64,000 bases of DNA, from contig CP136064.1 of the NCBI GenBank assembly GCA_032622095.1, positions 195,823,948 to 195,887,947 on the forward strand, given 5' to 3'. Below are positions 36,526 to 48,479 of this stretch, one piece after another; the first letter of the stretch is position 1; every line of letters starts with the position of its first letter. A program made the position numbers and the translations under genes. This DNA comes from Siphonodentalium dalli. Taxonomy: Eukaryota > Mollusca > Scaphopoda > Gadilida > Siphonodentaliidae. The notes beneath the pieces are model-generated. The model saw only the letters and a program-made list of their open reading frames with translations. It ran no database searches and was not told where the DNA came from.

Positions 36526-37200
36526 GTTACCTCTTTAGCAACTTGATAAAGGTTTCGATGAAATTACAAGGTACGCAGAAATAAGCAAGTAGTTATTTAT
36601 GGTTTTCCTAATATAATTCCCCATTGCCCCCAAATAAATAGACATGTATATTTGAATTTACTGTCGTGCTTATTTCCACACACCATTGCGTTGTATTTAT
36701 GCTCCCGCTTTAAATACCTGAATTGTACACACTAACGGTAACAAACATTGCTATTTGTTTGTATGATGTCACAAAGCTTTATAGCTTAACAATAATTATT
36801 ATTTCAGAATCTGAGAATACAGTTCCCATGAATGTGGAGAAATGTGAACCCAGTGTTCTGCATCTCTGCACGTATTTATAATTCATCTGACGTTTTCGAC
36901 ATTCGTTTGGTTTTGTGGGCTTTATCGTCGTTATCGTCGTCTCGGACGTTACGTCATATCAAGAAGTGTTTATGTCTCTTTGTTTCCTATACCCTGCCTG
37001 GCTGAGATTTTCTTGCCTGCCTCAATTTGTTTTCCAATTTTCTCCAGAAAGCTAGTCTATATATAGTTACCTGTTAAAGTGTCAATGTGAATATTTATCA
37101 TTTTCCCAATTCCAAAAGCAATAAAATGCCGTCCGGCCACAGTGTCCCCCGAAAAAGTGGCTTCATTTGGGGGCATCAGCTTTTCTGAAAAAAATAACAA
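36526..37200. other. unassigned sequence
   Basis: No gene or paired repeat is recognised. Confidence 0.4.
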
Positions 37201-38345
37201 GGACCCTAAATCCGATACTAAATTTCAGAACAATCCAACCAGTGTCCCCTGAAATGGTGGATAAACTATCATACTAAATTTGATTCAGATATGATCACAC
37301 AAACTGAAGTTATCATCCGGAAACCAGAAATTGACAGGATTCCAAGTCGAAAAAGGGTCACAACTCTCGCAAAAATGGGCGGAGCAAACCCATATTCGAA
37401 CTTGACCTGTATATAGGGTGACACTCCACAATTTCAACAGGTAGGGGCCCAGAAATAGGGGGCCCATAGATTCATTGAAATTTATCTGGATTATGATCTC
37501 AAACCATGTAGACAATATATATATGCCAGAAATTAGTACATAATAGGCATTCAGAATTTGATACATAACTTCCATAATATATGGGCTATCAAGAGTTATG
37601 GCCCTTGATCTTTTGATCGAAAATGTGATTTTTATTTTTAAAAATGACAAAAATATTGCATTTTCATACCCAAGGGGCACGAATACCAGATTTTTTCAAG
37701 CATGGTCACCTATGTTGGTTCAAAGGCATTTGGCTTCCAACATCAATGTGAAAAAATTTCAAACTTTCGCCGTTTACAATTCCAGAAAATCAATTTTAAA
37801 TGCAGATGACAAATTTTGGGTGCTAAAAAATTGACCCATTATCTAGAGCCACTGTTTCGCAGAAAACGCTACTGCTGTCTATGGGTGGGGTCAAGGTCAC
37901 TTGCATTTAATTTTTTCATCAGTCTAGAACACCTTCTAAAATTACACAAATTCATATCCCACTTTGTCTCAATATATATACCACATGAATGGTGCCAGAA
38001 ACCACTAGCACTTTATCTATAAAATCACCCCTACTGATCATTCGAAACTGTGGAGTGTCATCTAGGGCTGATAAACTCACATACCAAATTTGGTTCAGAT
38101 ATGATTACACAAACTGAAGTTATCATCCGGAAACCAGAAAATTACAAGATTCTAAGTAAAAAAAAAGGGCCATAACTCTCGCAAAAATGGGCGGAGCAAA
38201 CCCATATTCGAACTTGACCTGTATTTTGGTCTGATAAACTCACATATGAAATTTGCTTTTGATCTAATAACCGAAACTAAAGTTATCATCCGGAAACCAT
38301 GGACGCACAGACGGACGGACGCACAGACGCACGGACCACAGGTTA
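37200..38345 (+). repeat. GGAC-tailed tandem repeat (CATCCGGAAACCA family)
   Basis: CAAACTGAAGTTATCATCCG occurs near 37298 and 38110, with a third shorter unit near 38272. Each unit carries CTCGCAAAAATGGGCGGAGC and CATATTCGAACTTGACCTGT. The array ends in ACGGACGGACGCACAGACG. The 37.5-38.0 kb middle has no recognised content. Confidence 0.7.
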
Positions 38346-38485
38346 CTTGTGAGGTGCGATCTTTTTGTTTGCATGACTTGTGGGGTGCACAAGTAACGTA
38401 CGGAAAATCCAAACCTCCCCCAAACCCACCCACCCTAAAGTGGAATTCGACTTATACGGGACCAAACCGGTCAATAGTGGTGTTA

Positions 38486-38636
38486 TAAACTGTTTTACAA
38501 ACATCTCCGTTATTTCGTTAATATTACGTTTTTCTAAATATTTTTTTTCTCTAAATACGTATTTCAGAAAAAACACATAATCTGAGAAATGTTATATTAA
38601 CGAAATAACGGAGATGTTTGTGGAATAAAACAGTTA
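38486..38636. mobile_element. 150-bp hairpin MITE
   Basis: AAACTGTTTTACAAACATCT through CCGTTATTTCGTTAATATTA on the left is complemented by TAATATAACG-family sequence, AACGAAATAACGGAGATGTT and TAAAACAGTT on the right. The arms are about 50 bp with a central AT-rich loop. Confidence 0.75.
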
Positions 38637-38696
38637 GAAAAAAAATCGAGGGACAAAAATAAGTGGGCTATTAAGCTCAACGATGGTTGAGATCCA

Positions 38697-38795
38697 TTCT
38701 AGTAATAACTAGACCAAGGTTTCCTTACAGTCAACTCTCAGTAAGTTGAAAGTAATGAAAAGTGGGTCTAGTTTTAATAAGACTGGTTGAGATCT
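38697..38795. repeat. ACTAGACC hairpin element, copy 2
   Basis: AACTAGACCAAGGTTTC through CAGTCAAC pairs imperfectly with GTTGAAAGTAATGAAA through GGGTCTAGTTTTAATAAGAC. The arms and the right flank (TTGAGATCTTACTGCA) resemble copy 1 at 24.58 kb. Confidence 0.65.
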
Positions 38796-40600
38796 TACTG
38801 CAGAGTGAATGAATTCAAGGGACAACATGCTTTTATCAAATGCTTCATGCTTGGCATTTTTTCAATACACATGGATCTACCATATGCCATGGCACAATGA
38901 CTATACTAATTATATCGCATACGACTGAATTTTTCTTTTATTAAATTTCACACAAAAAAATCCCTGCCTGCCTGTCTGGAAAATTTTCCCAATGTTGTCG
39001 GAAACAGAGAAGTTTTTTGTTTTGGCCTTAGCTTTATTTGTGCAGCAACGACCAATCAGATGGTTATTATCGTGGAAACCACCGACCCGAATAGGAAAGC
39101 AACAGTATGCCAAATCTACCTAATAGTCACTAGCAAATGGTGAAAATCTCCAGTTAATTCCCAGAAAATGTGTACTGCGAAGCATGGATCGTGAAGTGAA
39201 TAAACACACCAAACACACGAATCGTGTGAATTCATTTCACTCAGAAAGGAGTATATCTGTGGAATTTCTCTGTACACACGTATCTTCCTTGTTTATAAAC
39301 GCTGACATCTGACAAATTTGATAAATTGCCTTCCCGGCAGAAAACTGCAAGTTTGTTATCAAAATATAGCAATGGATACACAGAGTGCAGCTTGGAAGTT
39401 AATCAGAATGTAATTAAGCAAATATCTTAGTTTACGGAACGTCGCAATCTGATATTTGTTGTCAAAACTTTGATTCGGCGTTACTTCGCATATGCCACCT
39501 ACCGAACGAGCGGTCGATGTATCTTGGCAGACCAGATATTCGTTAGCGGCGTTTGGGTTATGTCATTCCGTTCTGGTTTTACTCTCGTGATGGTAGATTT
39601 ATTGATGGTAGGCCTAGGATTGAAAAGTAACAACACACGCACTGTTCCGCGATCGACTCATGTGGATTACATTTTATCTATGGATTTCAGAGTCAGAATC
39701 AGTTTATTGCAAGGCTATGATTTAACGTAGAACACACAACATATATATATACAAGCATGTACAATAGCAGGCAACTCGTTTGAACAATTATTTTCATGCC
39801 ACGTCGATAATCTTACATATACATATATATACATATTTAACAATTTCTGGGTGAAGGCATGCCCATGTATTCCCGCGTTGACATTTGTCATACTCATTTG
39901 TCATGGGCAGTACGCTGTTGGGTTCGATTCTGAATCTCTATATAAGTTACATGTACGCGTGGAGTGGGTTATCAGATTATTCTGATTATGTTAATTACGG
40001 TTCATCATCCAGTATTATTGGAACACACGGACATCTTACAATATAATCTCGATCTATATATATAGATCATGATAACAATTTGTTCTTATTTTAAAATATA
40101 CAAAAACATATTTAAACTCAACAGAGATACGTGACAATTTGATTATATTTTGACCGACCCCCTTTTTGTATATATGTGTTTTTGTAATGTCGATATACTG
40201 CCTGTACTGTTTCAATGATTGTTAAGTGTTATTTTGAACCTGCATGGGGTCCGTATGACTATATCTGTATTTTCTGCATACCATATGTGGTCTGGTTTAT
40301 GCGAATAAACTATTGACAAAATAGTGTCAAAATTAATTTACTTCTTCGCGAATATTTCTTTTTCATTTATATTCTTTGTCAGCTAGCCAGTTGAATTTCC
40401 TAATTAAATTCTAAATTGAATTATTAAACAATCAAGAGCCAACCGTTATATCATTTGATGACTTGGGGCAGTCAACCATACTTATGTGTATAACCACAAA
40501 TCCAAACTTGAACTAAATTCGGATATCCATTTCCAGAACTACTTTTTTCCATGCTATATAAAAAGATAATAATGAAACTTCTCTATTAGTAGAGTCTCTA
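38796..40600. other. unassigned sequence
   Basis: No gene is recognised. An isolated GGGTTCGATTCTGAATC near 39921 looks like a pol III B box, but no A box supports it. Confidence 0.35.
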
Positions 40601-40684
40601 AGGTCCCAAAAATGGCCAAAGTGTGTAAAATTGGATAAAAGCATGAAACTTGGTATACATATAGTTCATGATGTGGGGTCAATA

Positions 40685-41110
40685 TAAGAGAGAGACCCAA
40701 GCGTGAAAGTGACCTTGATTACCTTGAAGTCAAAGGTCAAAATTTCAATTTTTCACAGGCGGTATGAGATATAACATTTTTAAGACAACACATTACTTAT
40801 ACACATATCAAAATTACATAAATATGACTTCAAATAGGCAATATTAGTCACCTTTATAACAAAATCTACAAACATCTTGAGAACTGTTCATATTGAAGCT
40901 CAAGCGGTCAGTTTTTCATCCGAATAGCTGCAAAATTTCCATGAACAAATGAATATAAAGTCCCACCTATTTAACATGCTCACTAAATGCCACTACATTC
41001 CACATCATTTTATTGCATATATATCAGCGTACAATACAAGAGTGAGACCCAAGAATTAAAATCACCCAGATGACCTTGAGGTCAAGGTCAAAACTTATTT
41101 TTATAAAATT
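40685..41110 (+). repeat. two diverged units of a GACCTTGA-GTCAAGGTCA repeat
   Basis: A GAGACCCAAG block precedes GTGACCTTGATTACCTTGAA and GTCAAAGGTCAAAAT at about 40690-40750. The same arrangement (GTGAGACCCAAG, ATGACCTTGAGGTCAAGG) occurs at about 41043-41095, roughly 350 bp on. Confidence 0.6.
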
Positions 41111-41519
41111 GTCAATGATGTGAGCTGAGCCTGAATTTATTCCTCGATATTCGTCCGAAATTACATTAATATATCTCCAAATATTTTATAATAGCCTACT
41201 GAACTCTCAGGAATTCTATCAATTTATGAATATATATTTCAGTAAATGTTGGTAAGCAGATCAAAAATTCAATATACATGTTAAGTCACAAAAAATAAAA
41301 TTCCAACGTGATGCCATCAAGTTATACATTTTAGGCACACGTGTTCAATATATGGATAGCAAGGGTATTGCAAAAAAAGTATGTTACCTTATTAAGTAAC
41401 ATTTTGCTCATTTTTAGTCACCCAATGCATTGCAGAATATATGTGTTACCCAAATTTTGACACATAAGCGCTACATGAAGTGGCAAAAACTTGGCATTCT
41501 GGGGTTGTAATCGATTCTC

Positions 41520-42221
41520 TGGTCTGAGTGTAGGAAAATCACATGTCAGCAATGTACTTGGTACGGACACGTAATTCGACCCGGGAACGAACATGGGCCC
41601 GTCCATTTGTCCGTGTGGCGTGACCTTGACCTTCAAACCGGTGACCTTCAACCGGTATCTGGGCTCCTGCTGGGCCGATTTGGCCCAAATTTTGTATGTG
41701 GGGGCAGTGTGAGGCACCGAGTCATTTCGCCGCGTCCGGATGCCCGTGCGGTGTGACCTTGACATTTCAAATGACCTTGAAACCGTCTCGGGGTCCGCTG
41801 GGCCGATTTTTCCCATTTTTGGGGTGTTGGTGTAGGTTGATACCAGGAGTAACACGGGCATGTCTGTCTGTCGGTGCGGCGTGACCTCGACATCCGAATG
41901 ACCTTGAACTTATATCTCGGGATCCGCTGAGCCGATTTACACCGAATTTGGTGGAAACGGGTAGTATGAAGCGCTGAGCAATTTCGTCACACCCGTATGC
42001 CCGTGTGGCGTGACATTGACCTTCGAGTGATCTTCACTCTCTAAATCGGGTAAAACCGGATGGATTTCGACGGGTACTTTTGTCCGGGCAGTGTTTTGGA
42101 CGGGTCAAATCGTGACCCCACCTGACCTTGACCTTCAAAATGGACAATTCAAGGTCAAATCGCGCAATTCGCCGAAAAGCAGAGGGGAAACAGCCCGGAC
42201 GAAGTCGGGTCCACCTGCTAG
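41520..42221 (+). mobile_element. Helitron-like array, element 1 (5' end unresolved)
   Basis: It ends with the hairpin CCCGGACGAAGTCGGG, then TCCACCTG and CTAG at 42218-42221. The interior has diverged tandem units with GTGACCTTGACCTTC and GGGCCGATTT. I could not place its 5' TC. A 147-codon minus-strand frame here is a by-product of the repeat. Confidence 0.55.
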
Positions 42222-42872
42222 TCTCATATATATTTTGAAGACCTCTGTCTGTCTGTCTGTATGTCTGTCTGTCTGTATGTCATTTATACAAATCTACGAT
42301 TCTCGACCGATCGAGACGAAACTTGGTACGTGTGTGTAGTTTGCCAGGCGGTCGACGTTGTCGTATTAGCGAGCCCGTGCGGCGCCCGCTTCGCGCATGC
42401 GCAGACGAGATCTCGGAAACGGGTGGAGCTATCGACTTGAAATTTGCTATGTGAATGTATCTTGCCCCGGGTACGAATTTTATCGGGTCGCCGAGCCCGT
42501 GCGACGCCAGCTTCGCGCATGCGCAGACGAGATCTCGGAAACGGGTGCAGCTATCGACTTGAAATTTGCTATGTGAATGTATCTTCCCCCGGGTACGAAT
42601 TTTATCGGGTCGCCGAGTCCGTGTGACGCCAGCTTCGCGCATGTGCATACCAGATCTCGGAAACGGGTAGAGCTATCGACTTGAAATTTGGTATGTGAAT
42701 GTATCTTGCCCCGGATACGAATTTTATCGGGTCGCCGAGCCCGTGCGACGCCAGCTTCGCCCGTGCGACGCCAGCTTCGCGCATGCGCAGACCAGATATC
42801 GGAAACGGGTAGAGCTATCGACTTGAAATTTGGTTTTTGAATAGCCCGGACAACGTCGGGCTCATCGGCTAG
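42222..42872 (+). mobile_element. Helitron-like array, element 2 (651 bp)
   Basis: It starts TCTCATATATATTTTGAAGA directly after the previous CTAG, then a CTGT run. It ends with the perfect hairpin AGCCCGGACAACGTCGGGCT at 42842-42861 and CTAG at 42869-42872. The interior is a tandem of about 120 bp units with GATCTCGGAAACGGGT and CTATCGACTTGAAATTTG. Confidence 0.7.
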
Positions 42873-43785
42873 TATATTATATATTTTTTGAATATCTGTG
42901 TGTGTGTCTGTGTGTGGTGTGTGTGTGTGTGTGTGTGTTCGCGATGAACTCGAAAACGGCCGAGCCGATTTCGATGAAACTTGGTATGTGGGGATATTTT
43001 CGGCCGGGGGTGGCATGGGCCTATTAATTTGTCCGTGTGACGTGACCTTGAAATCGGGTCATTTCAAGGTCAAACGCCCGAATATCACGGGATTTCGATG
43101 AAACTTGGTATGTGGGGGTACCTTCGACCGGGGAGTGGCATATGCCTATTAATTTGCCCGTGCGACGTGACCTTGACCTTGAAATCGGATCATTTCAAGG
43201 TCAAACGCCCGAATATCACGGGATTTCGATCAAACTTGGTATGTGCGGATGCTTTCGGCCGGGGAGTGGCATATGGCTACTAATTTGCCCGTGCGACGTC
43301 ACCTTGACCTTGAAATCGGGTCATTTCAAGGTCAAACGCCCGAATATCACGGGATTTCGATGAAAATTAGTGTCTAGGGATACTTTCGTATGGGGAGTCT
43401 CATAAGCCTATTCATTTGCCCGTGCGACATGACCTTGACCTTGTAATCGGGTCAATTCAAGGTCAAATCGCGAATTTTGATGGGATTTCGACGACATTTT
43501 ATACATAGGGTTACTTTTGTCCACTGAGTGTTTTGGACGGGTCAAATCGTGACCCCGACCTGACCTTGACCTTCAAAATGATCAATTCAAGGTCAAATCG
43601 GGTAAAACCGGTTGGATTTCGATGGGTACTTTTGTCGGGTACTTTTGTCCGGGCAGTGTTTTGGACGGGTCAAATCGTGACCCGCGTGACCTTGACCATC
43701 AATATGGACAATTCAAGGTCAAATCGCGCAATTCGCTGAAAAGCAGAGGGGAAACAGCCCGGACGAATTCGGGTCCACCTGCTAG
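42873..43785 (+). mobile_element. Helitron-like array, element 3 (913 bp)
   Basis: It begins TATATTATATATTTTTTGAA immediately after CTAG. The expected TC is not present, but the following sequence matches the start of element 4. A GT microsatellite follows. About seven tandem units of roughly 123-132 bp each carry TTTCGATGAAACTTGGTATG-type and TTCAAGGTCAAA blocks. It ends with the hairpin CCCGGACGAATTCGGG and CTAG at 43782-43785. Confidence 0.7.
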
Positions 43786-44416
43786 TCTATTATATATTTT
43801 GGAAGGTTTGTGTGTGTGTGTGTAATCGATGAACTTTAAAACGGCCGACCCGATTTTGATGAAACTTGGTATGTGGGGGTACTTTCGGCCGGGGAGTGAC
43901 ATAAGCATATTAATTTGCCCGTGCGACTTCACCTTGACCTTGAAATCGGGTCATTTCAAGGTCAAACGCCCGAATATCACGGGATTTCGATGAAAATTAG
44001 TGTCTAGGGATACTTTCGTATGGGGAGTCTCATAAGCCTATTCATTTGCCCGTGCGACATGACCGTGACCTTGAAATCGGGTCAATTCAAGGTCAAATCG
44101 CGAATTTTGATGGGATTTCGACGAAATTTGATACGTGGGGTTACTTTTGTCCACTGAGTGTTTTGGACGGGTCAAATCGTGACCCCGACCTGACCTTGAC
44201 CTTCAAAATGATCAATTCAAGGTCAAATCGGGTAAAACAGGATGGATTTCGACGGGAACTTTTATCGGGTACTTTTGTCCGGGCAGTGTTTTGGACGGGT
44301 CAAATCGTGACCCCACCTGACCTTGACCTTAAAAATGGACAATTCAAGGTCAAATCGCGCAATTCACCGAAAAGCAGAGGGGAAACAGCCCGGACGAAGT
44401 CGGGTCCACCTGCTAG
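43786..44416 (+). mobile_element. Helitron-like array, element 4 (631 bp)
   Basis: It starts TCTATTATATATTTTGGAAG directly after the CTAG of element 3. It ends with CCCGGACGAAGTCGGG, TCCACCTG and CTAG at 44413-44416, followed by T. From about 43986 onward it is nearly identical to 43360-43785 of element 3, so the two separated recently. Confidence 0.75.
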
Positions 44417-47328
44417 TATATATATATATATATATGAGAATATAATAACTTCTATTACATGCATACCCAAGAAATGAGATATGTTGTCCAGAATATAATA
44501 TCACCATCATGCTATTGGCATCAAAATGGTGGAACATCATTTAGCTGTAGAATAGCTTGATATGAAGGATTAAGTCACGCTAAAGACAGAACTAGAATGT
44601 GGACACAAGAGCATTGAGCATAGACATATTCCTTAATAAAAACATGAGACCCTAATATCATACCAACATGTGTTGTGCTAATTCTGATTACTCATCCATC
44701 AATTGAGAATGAGCTCATCGAGAAGTTCGCTCCCACGCTTTATCCACACTAAAGAAAGTGGTCATTTGAAAAGTCAGACAGTTATTTTGCTAATGCCACA
44801 CAAGGTTGGACACGGGCAGACATATACTGTGTCATATAAATTCTAGCAGTTGGCTTAGAGACTTGTGGTTGCTGTGTGGTATATCATCTACTGGCCATCA
44901 CCCTGGTCACCGAACTAGTAACTAGCATCGTGACATAGCCTACCCTTTGATTCACTAACTCCTCAGATATACCCTGTTGGTAAAATTAATTGGGGCTTTC
45001 TCTTTAAAAAAAAAAGTAAATATAGGTTTGAACGAAATGTGCAAACAAAGCTATAATCATATCTTTTCGCAGACAAGTCATTTCTTCAAGATGCTATGCC
45101 ACTGAATCCTGAAAATAGCAAGTCGTTCTTGTGGTATGTTAAGGCTGGCTCTCTGTTGTTTACATCTCCGATTTGGTAGACACTGTGTAAAATGGTCATC
45201 CGGGGGTGGCCAGCATACTAGTATATTTATGTATTAAGGGGCCGCATAACATATACAGGGACTGTATATTCACATCAGTGGCAGGTTACCCGTATCTGAA
45301 TATGGATCATTATAGTGCCGGTATTTAGAAAGTGGTTGGTCAGATGGCCAGAACAGAACAGTGATGTATGGGATCTGGATGTCTATAGTCTCCCCATATT
45401 ATGTTATCCGGTACCTCAACAGTGCCCAGAGTAGTGGTATCTAGGTACTGGGTGCATGTCCATCGCGGTGGACGAAAGCAGGGGCAAATCACTCAGATTC
45501 CAGCATCAATTGGTCAGCTAACATACCCACCACGCATAATAACACATGTCCATGCAAACCATACACGTGTTTGGCCTCGGATCGTCAGCATCTAGGATTG
45601 CCGAGATAGCGACATTGCGATACACAGGGACTGATTATTCAAAGTGCCACGTTTTAGTGGTGACCAGATAACATACACCGGTGTATGACTATCCCTCTGG
45701 TTTACATGTAGCTTTGGATTTGGGAGGCAATGGGTCATATGGGGCGGTGTATTGTACATATCCCAAAATTGGGATGCCAGTGCTCTTGTCTCGATTGATG
45801 TCTAGAAAATTCACATTATGTATCCGTATTGTGATGGTCAATTTCAAGAAAAGTCACTATACTCGAATAGCTGTGAAATACGTGGCATACACGTATATCT
45901 AGCAATGACAATAATTATACTCATATCCTGGGATTGTGCTACCCAAATACAAATTCCAGAAGTGGTCGGTCAAGTTAGCCATATCCAGAACCTGCATTGC
46001 TGCCAATGACTGACCACTTCTCCAGTGGTGAACAGATTACCTATATCCTGGAATTAGGGTGCAGATCGAGTGCACCAATATCACACATGCAAACATGAAA
46101 CTGGGCAACCAATGTGCCAGTTTCCAGTGATGAACAGATTACCTGAATTCTGAAAGCATGTGATCCTTGTGCACATCTCTGCTTATCATCAAATTCCCCA
46201 CACATTGCTTGTTCAGGATACCCAACTGTGAGAGTGGTCTGATATCTCACTCATGGGGACTCAACATTCTTCAATTCTGTAATTTCCGGACCTTGTCTGG
46301 TAGTATCAAGTGTGTAACCTTTTAAATTTTGATATTAAAACCACCAAATTCTCTTCAGGATATTATGAAGAATAATAGCAAGGTACAACCACACGTACTT
46401 GTAACTTGTAACGTGCGTTGGTATTGCCAACAAAAGTAACATGACTCGTATGAACATTCCGCCTACACGTACATGGTCAAGCCATTTAGAAGTGTTGTGT
46501 CAAATGTGTAGCATTACGAAATTTGTATACAGCAATGTGGACTAATCCAATCTTCTAATAATATATTCCACAGTGAGAAACCAATGCTGTTCGTATAGAA
46601 GGAGAATATAGGAGATTCAAATGTTTCCGTGTGGAAATATTGTGTCTTGATTGAAGTCAATTAAGCATATCGGCGGTTGAACTGTGGACATGTGCCTTAC
46701 TACCAGATTATGTTTCACGAATGTGCGGATGAACCTGGCTATTATTATCTCCCTCAATGAAATCAGTAGAAATGATAATTTATTTATCACAGAGAGGGTG
46801 CCCTTCTAATGCCTTCTTTCTTCAAATTGGTATTTGGCCCAACACTTACTATCTGTCAATAGTATGTGTTATTGCCACTCACGACTGAAAACATATTATT
46901 TCTTTTTTACAAATCATAATAAGTTCATTGATGACAGAATCGTGAGACATGCTGTTAAGCGTTGAATGTGATTTTGATATTTCGCCGACTTGACTGTATT
47001 CAATTTAATTTTCCAAACATGTATACATGTTGACTAGTACTACATGCGACAAGCATATGGTCTGAACTGTATTGGCTTATGACAACGCAATATTAATGGG
47101 ATGAAAATAACAAAACAAAAATGGTGTATCTTCGTTGATAAGTGCCGTGTGCTGGTGAAGCATGGGTTCTTTGGATATTTTATTCATCCTAATAACGTAT
47201 CGGATAGTGTCAAAATAATCATTGGAACACCAGCGAACACCATTCACTTAGAGTGGCATGTCATGTCAGGTTTACAGGTCGATGAAAGGCTGAGAGGATA
47301 TATTTCACAGAGAATAAATCACTGAACA
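44417..47328. other. unassigned sequence with weak tandem blocks
   Basis: No gene is recognised. Between 45.3 and 46.2 kb degenerate blocks recur, such as CCAGTGGTGAACAGATTACC (near 46021) and CCAGTGATGAACAGATTACC (near 46123), suggesting an old tandem repeat of about 100 bp. Confidence 0.4.
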
Positions 47329-47475
47329 GGAAAGCAACTAACAAACTTTCCCAATACATGTATATGAATTCCTGTATGTGCCAGATTCGAATCAGTTTCA
47401 CCATCACTTATTGGAATGGCTTATGTTTGTCTAATGCAACACACACCTTACCAATTGTGCCACTTTGTGCCCCCA
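47329..47475 (-). mobile_element. tRNA-derived SINE, family S1 copy 2
   Basis: Read on the minus strand: A-box-like TGGCACAATTGGTAAGGTG (47462-47444), B-box TGATTCGAATCT (47394-47383), and a tail ending AAAGTTTGTTAGTTGCTTTC (about 47349-47330). The tail matches the 10.42 kb copy and the pol III boxes have the same layout. Confidence 0.6.
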
Positions 47476-48479
47476 CTTATATTGAATATAATTATGATTG
47501 TTGCAAAATGTTTGAATAAAACATGTAACCTGATAAGCCTAAACTATTCCCTCTCCTAAGTGATAATTGAAAACTTGGCACAATTTTAAGTTCAAGGTCA
47601 CCAAAAACATTCCAAATCTCATATAAAGCCCCCGAATATTATGACGTTAGTCATATTATGTCTCTCGGGTGTGGAGTAATTAATAATATGCACAATTCAT
47701 ACCCTTTTAGCCCCCTTATGCACATTCCAGGCAGCCTATACAGGCCTATAGTGAAATTTCATGTTGATGACATTGACATTGACATCAAGGTCATATGAGA
47801 GGGTCTGCCAATTTGGGTCTCGCTTCGAACTGAACCCCCATGACCTACTCTATATGTGTGCCAATTTTCATGCTTTTATCCAAATTTGCACACCCCATCA
47901 GCTTACAGCCTCTACTATATCCTTTTTAACAAGATTAACCAATAACTATAGTTCAACTCATATTGAGCCCAGAATGAAATTAACCAATATTCTCCTTATG
48001 CATAAGGGAGATGGGCTTTGTCGTATAAATAGATGCAAGTCGTATAAATTGTGCTCCGATCCCATTATCTCATCTATATATTATCAATTTATTTCTATTT
48101 GCATTTGTTTATTTGTATTTGTTGCTAATAAAAATGTTTAAATCCAGCGTCGTTCTGCGCATTCAGTTCTACAGGTCAAACTAGAGGTGTGACTGTCCCA
48201 ATGGGACTAAGGATACCCCCCGTGTTTTAAAAATATTAAGATGTTTCACATGTCAGTAAACATTTAGTAAAAATAATAAAATAACAGTTTCCATTGCAGG
48301 TGCACAAACCTAGCCGTAATCTTAAACCTATTGACCGAAAAATGTAGGAACAAGACAGTCAATGACCGTGGGGTCGCTCACCAGACTGCAAAGACTGATA
48401 AGACTGGGACTCTGGAGACCACAACAGTCAAAACTTTTCATAATCACTTTAAAAGAAGTAGATATCTAAAGAGTTAAAT
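47476..48479. other. unassigned sequence
   Basis: No gene is recognised. A 126-codon frame at 47761-48141 starts within ACATTGACATTGACATCAAG repeat-like sequence and lacks any family motif. Confidence 0.35.

Noticed and set aside
39900-39945. tRNA gene suggested by GGGTTCGATTCTGAATC
   Set aside because: No A box, no anticodon arm and no acceptor pairing.
41418-41861. 147-codon minus-strand frame
   Set aside because: It lies wholly in the Helitron-like GACCTT tandem repeat and repeats itself in the same way as the DNA unit. No domain is visible.
42480-43016. 178-codon minus-strand frame with His/Thr repeats
   Set aside because: It crosses a Helitron boundary and a GT microsatellite, and its repeats mirror the about 120 bp tandem unit.
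42222-44416. CRISPR-like array because of regular repeats of about 130 bp
   Set aside because: The repeats are continuous tandem units inside Helitrons in a eukaryote, with no short repeat plus unique spacer pattern.
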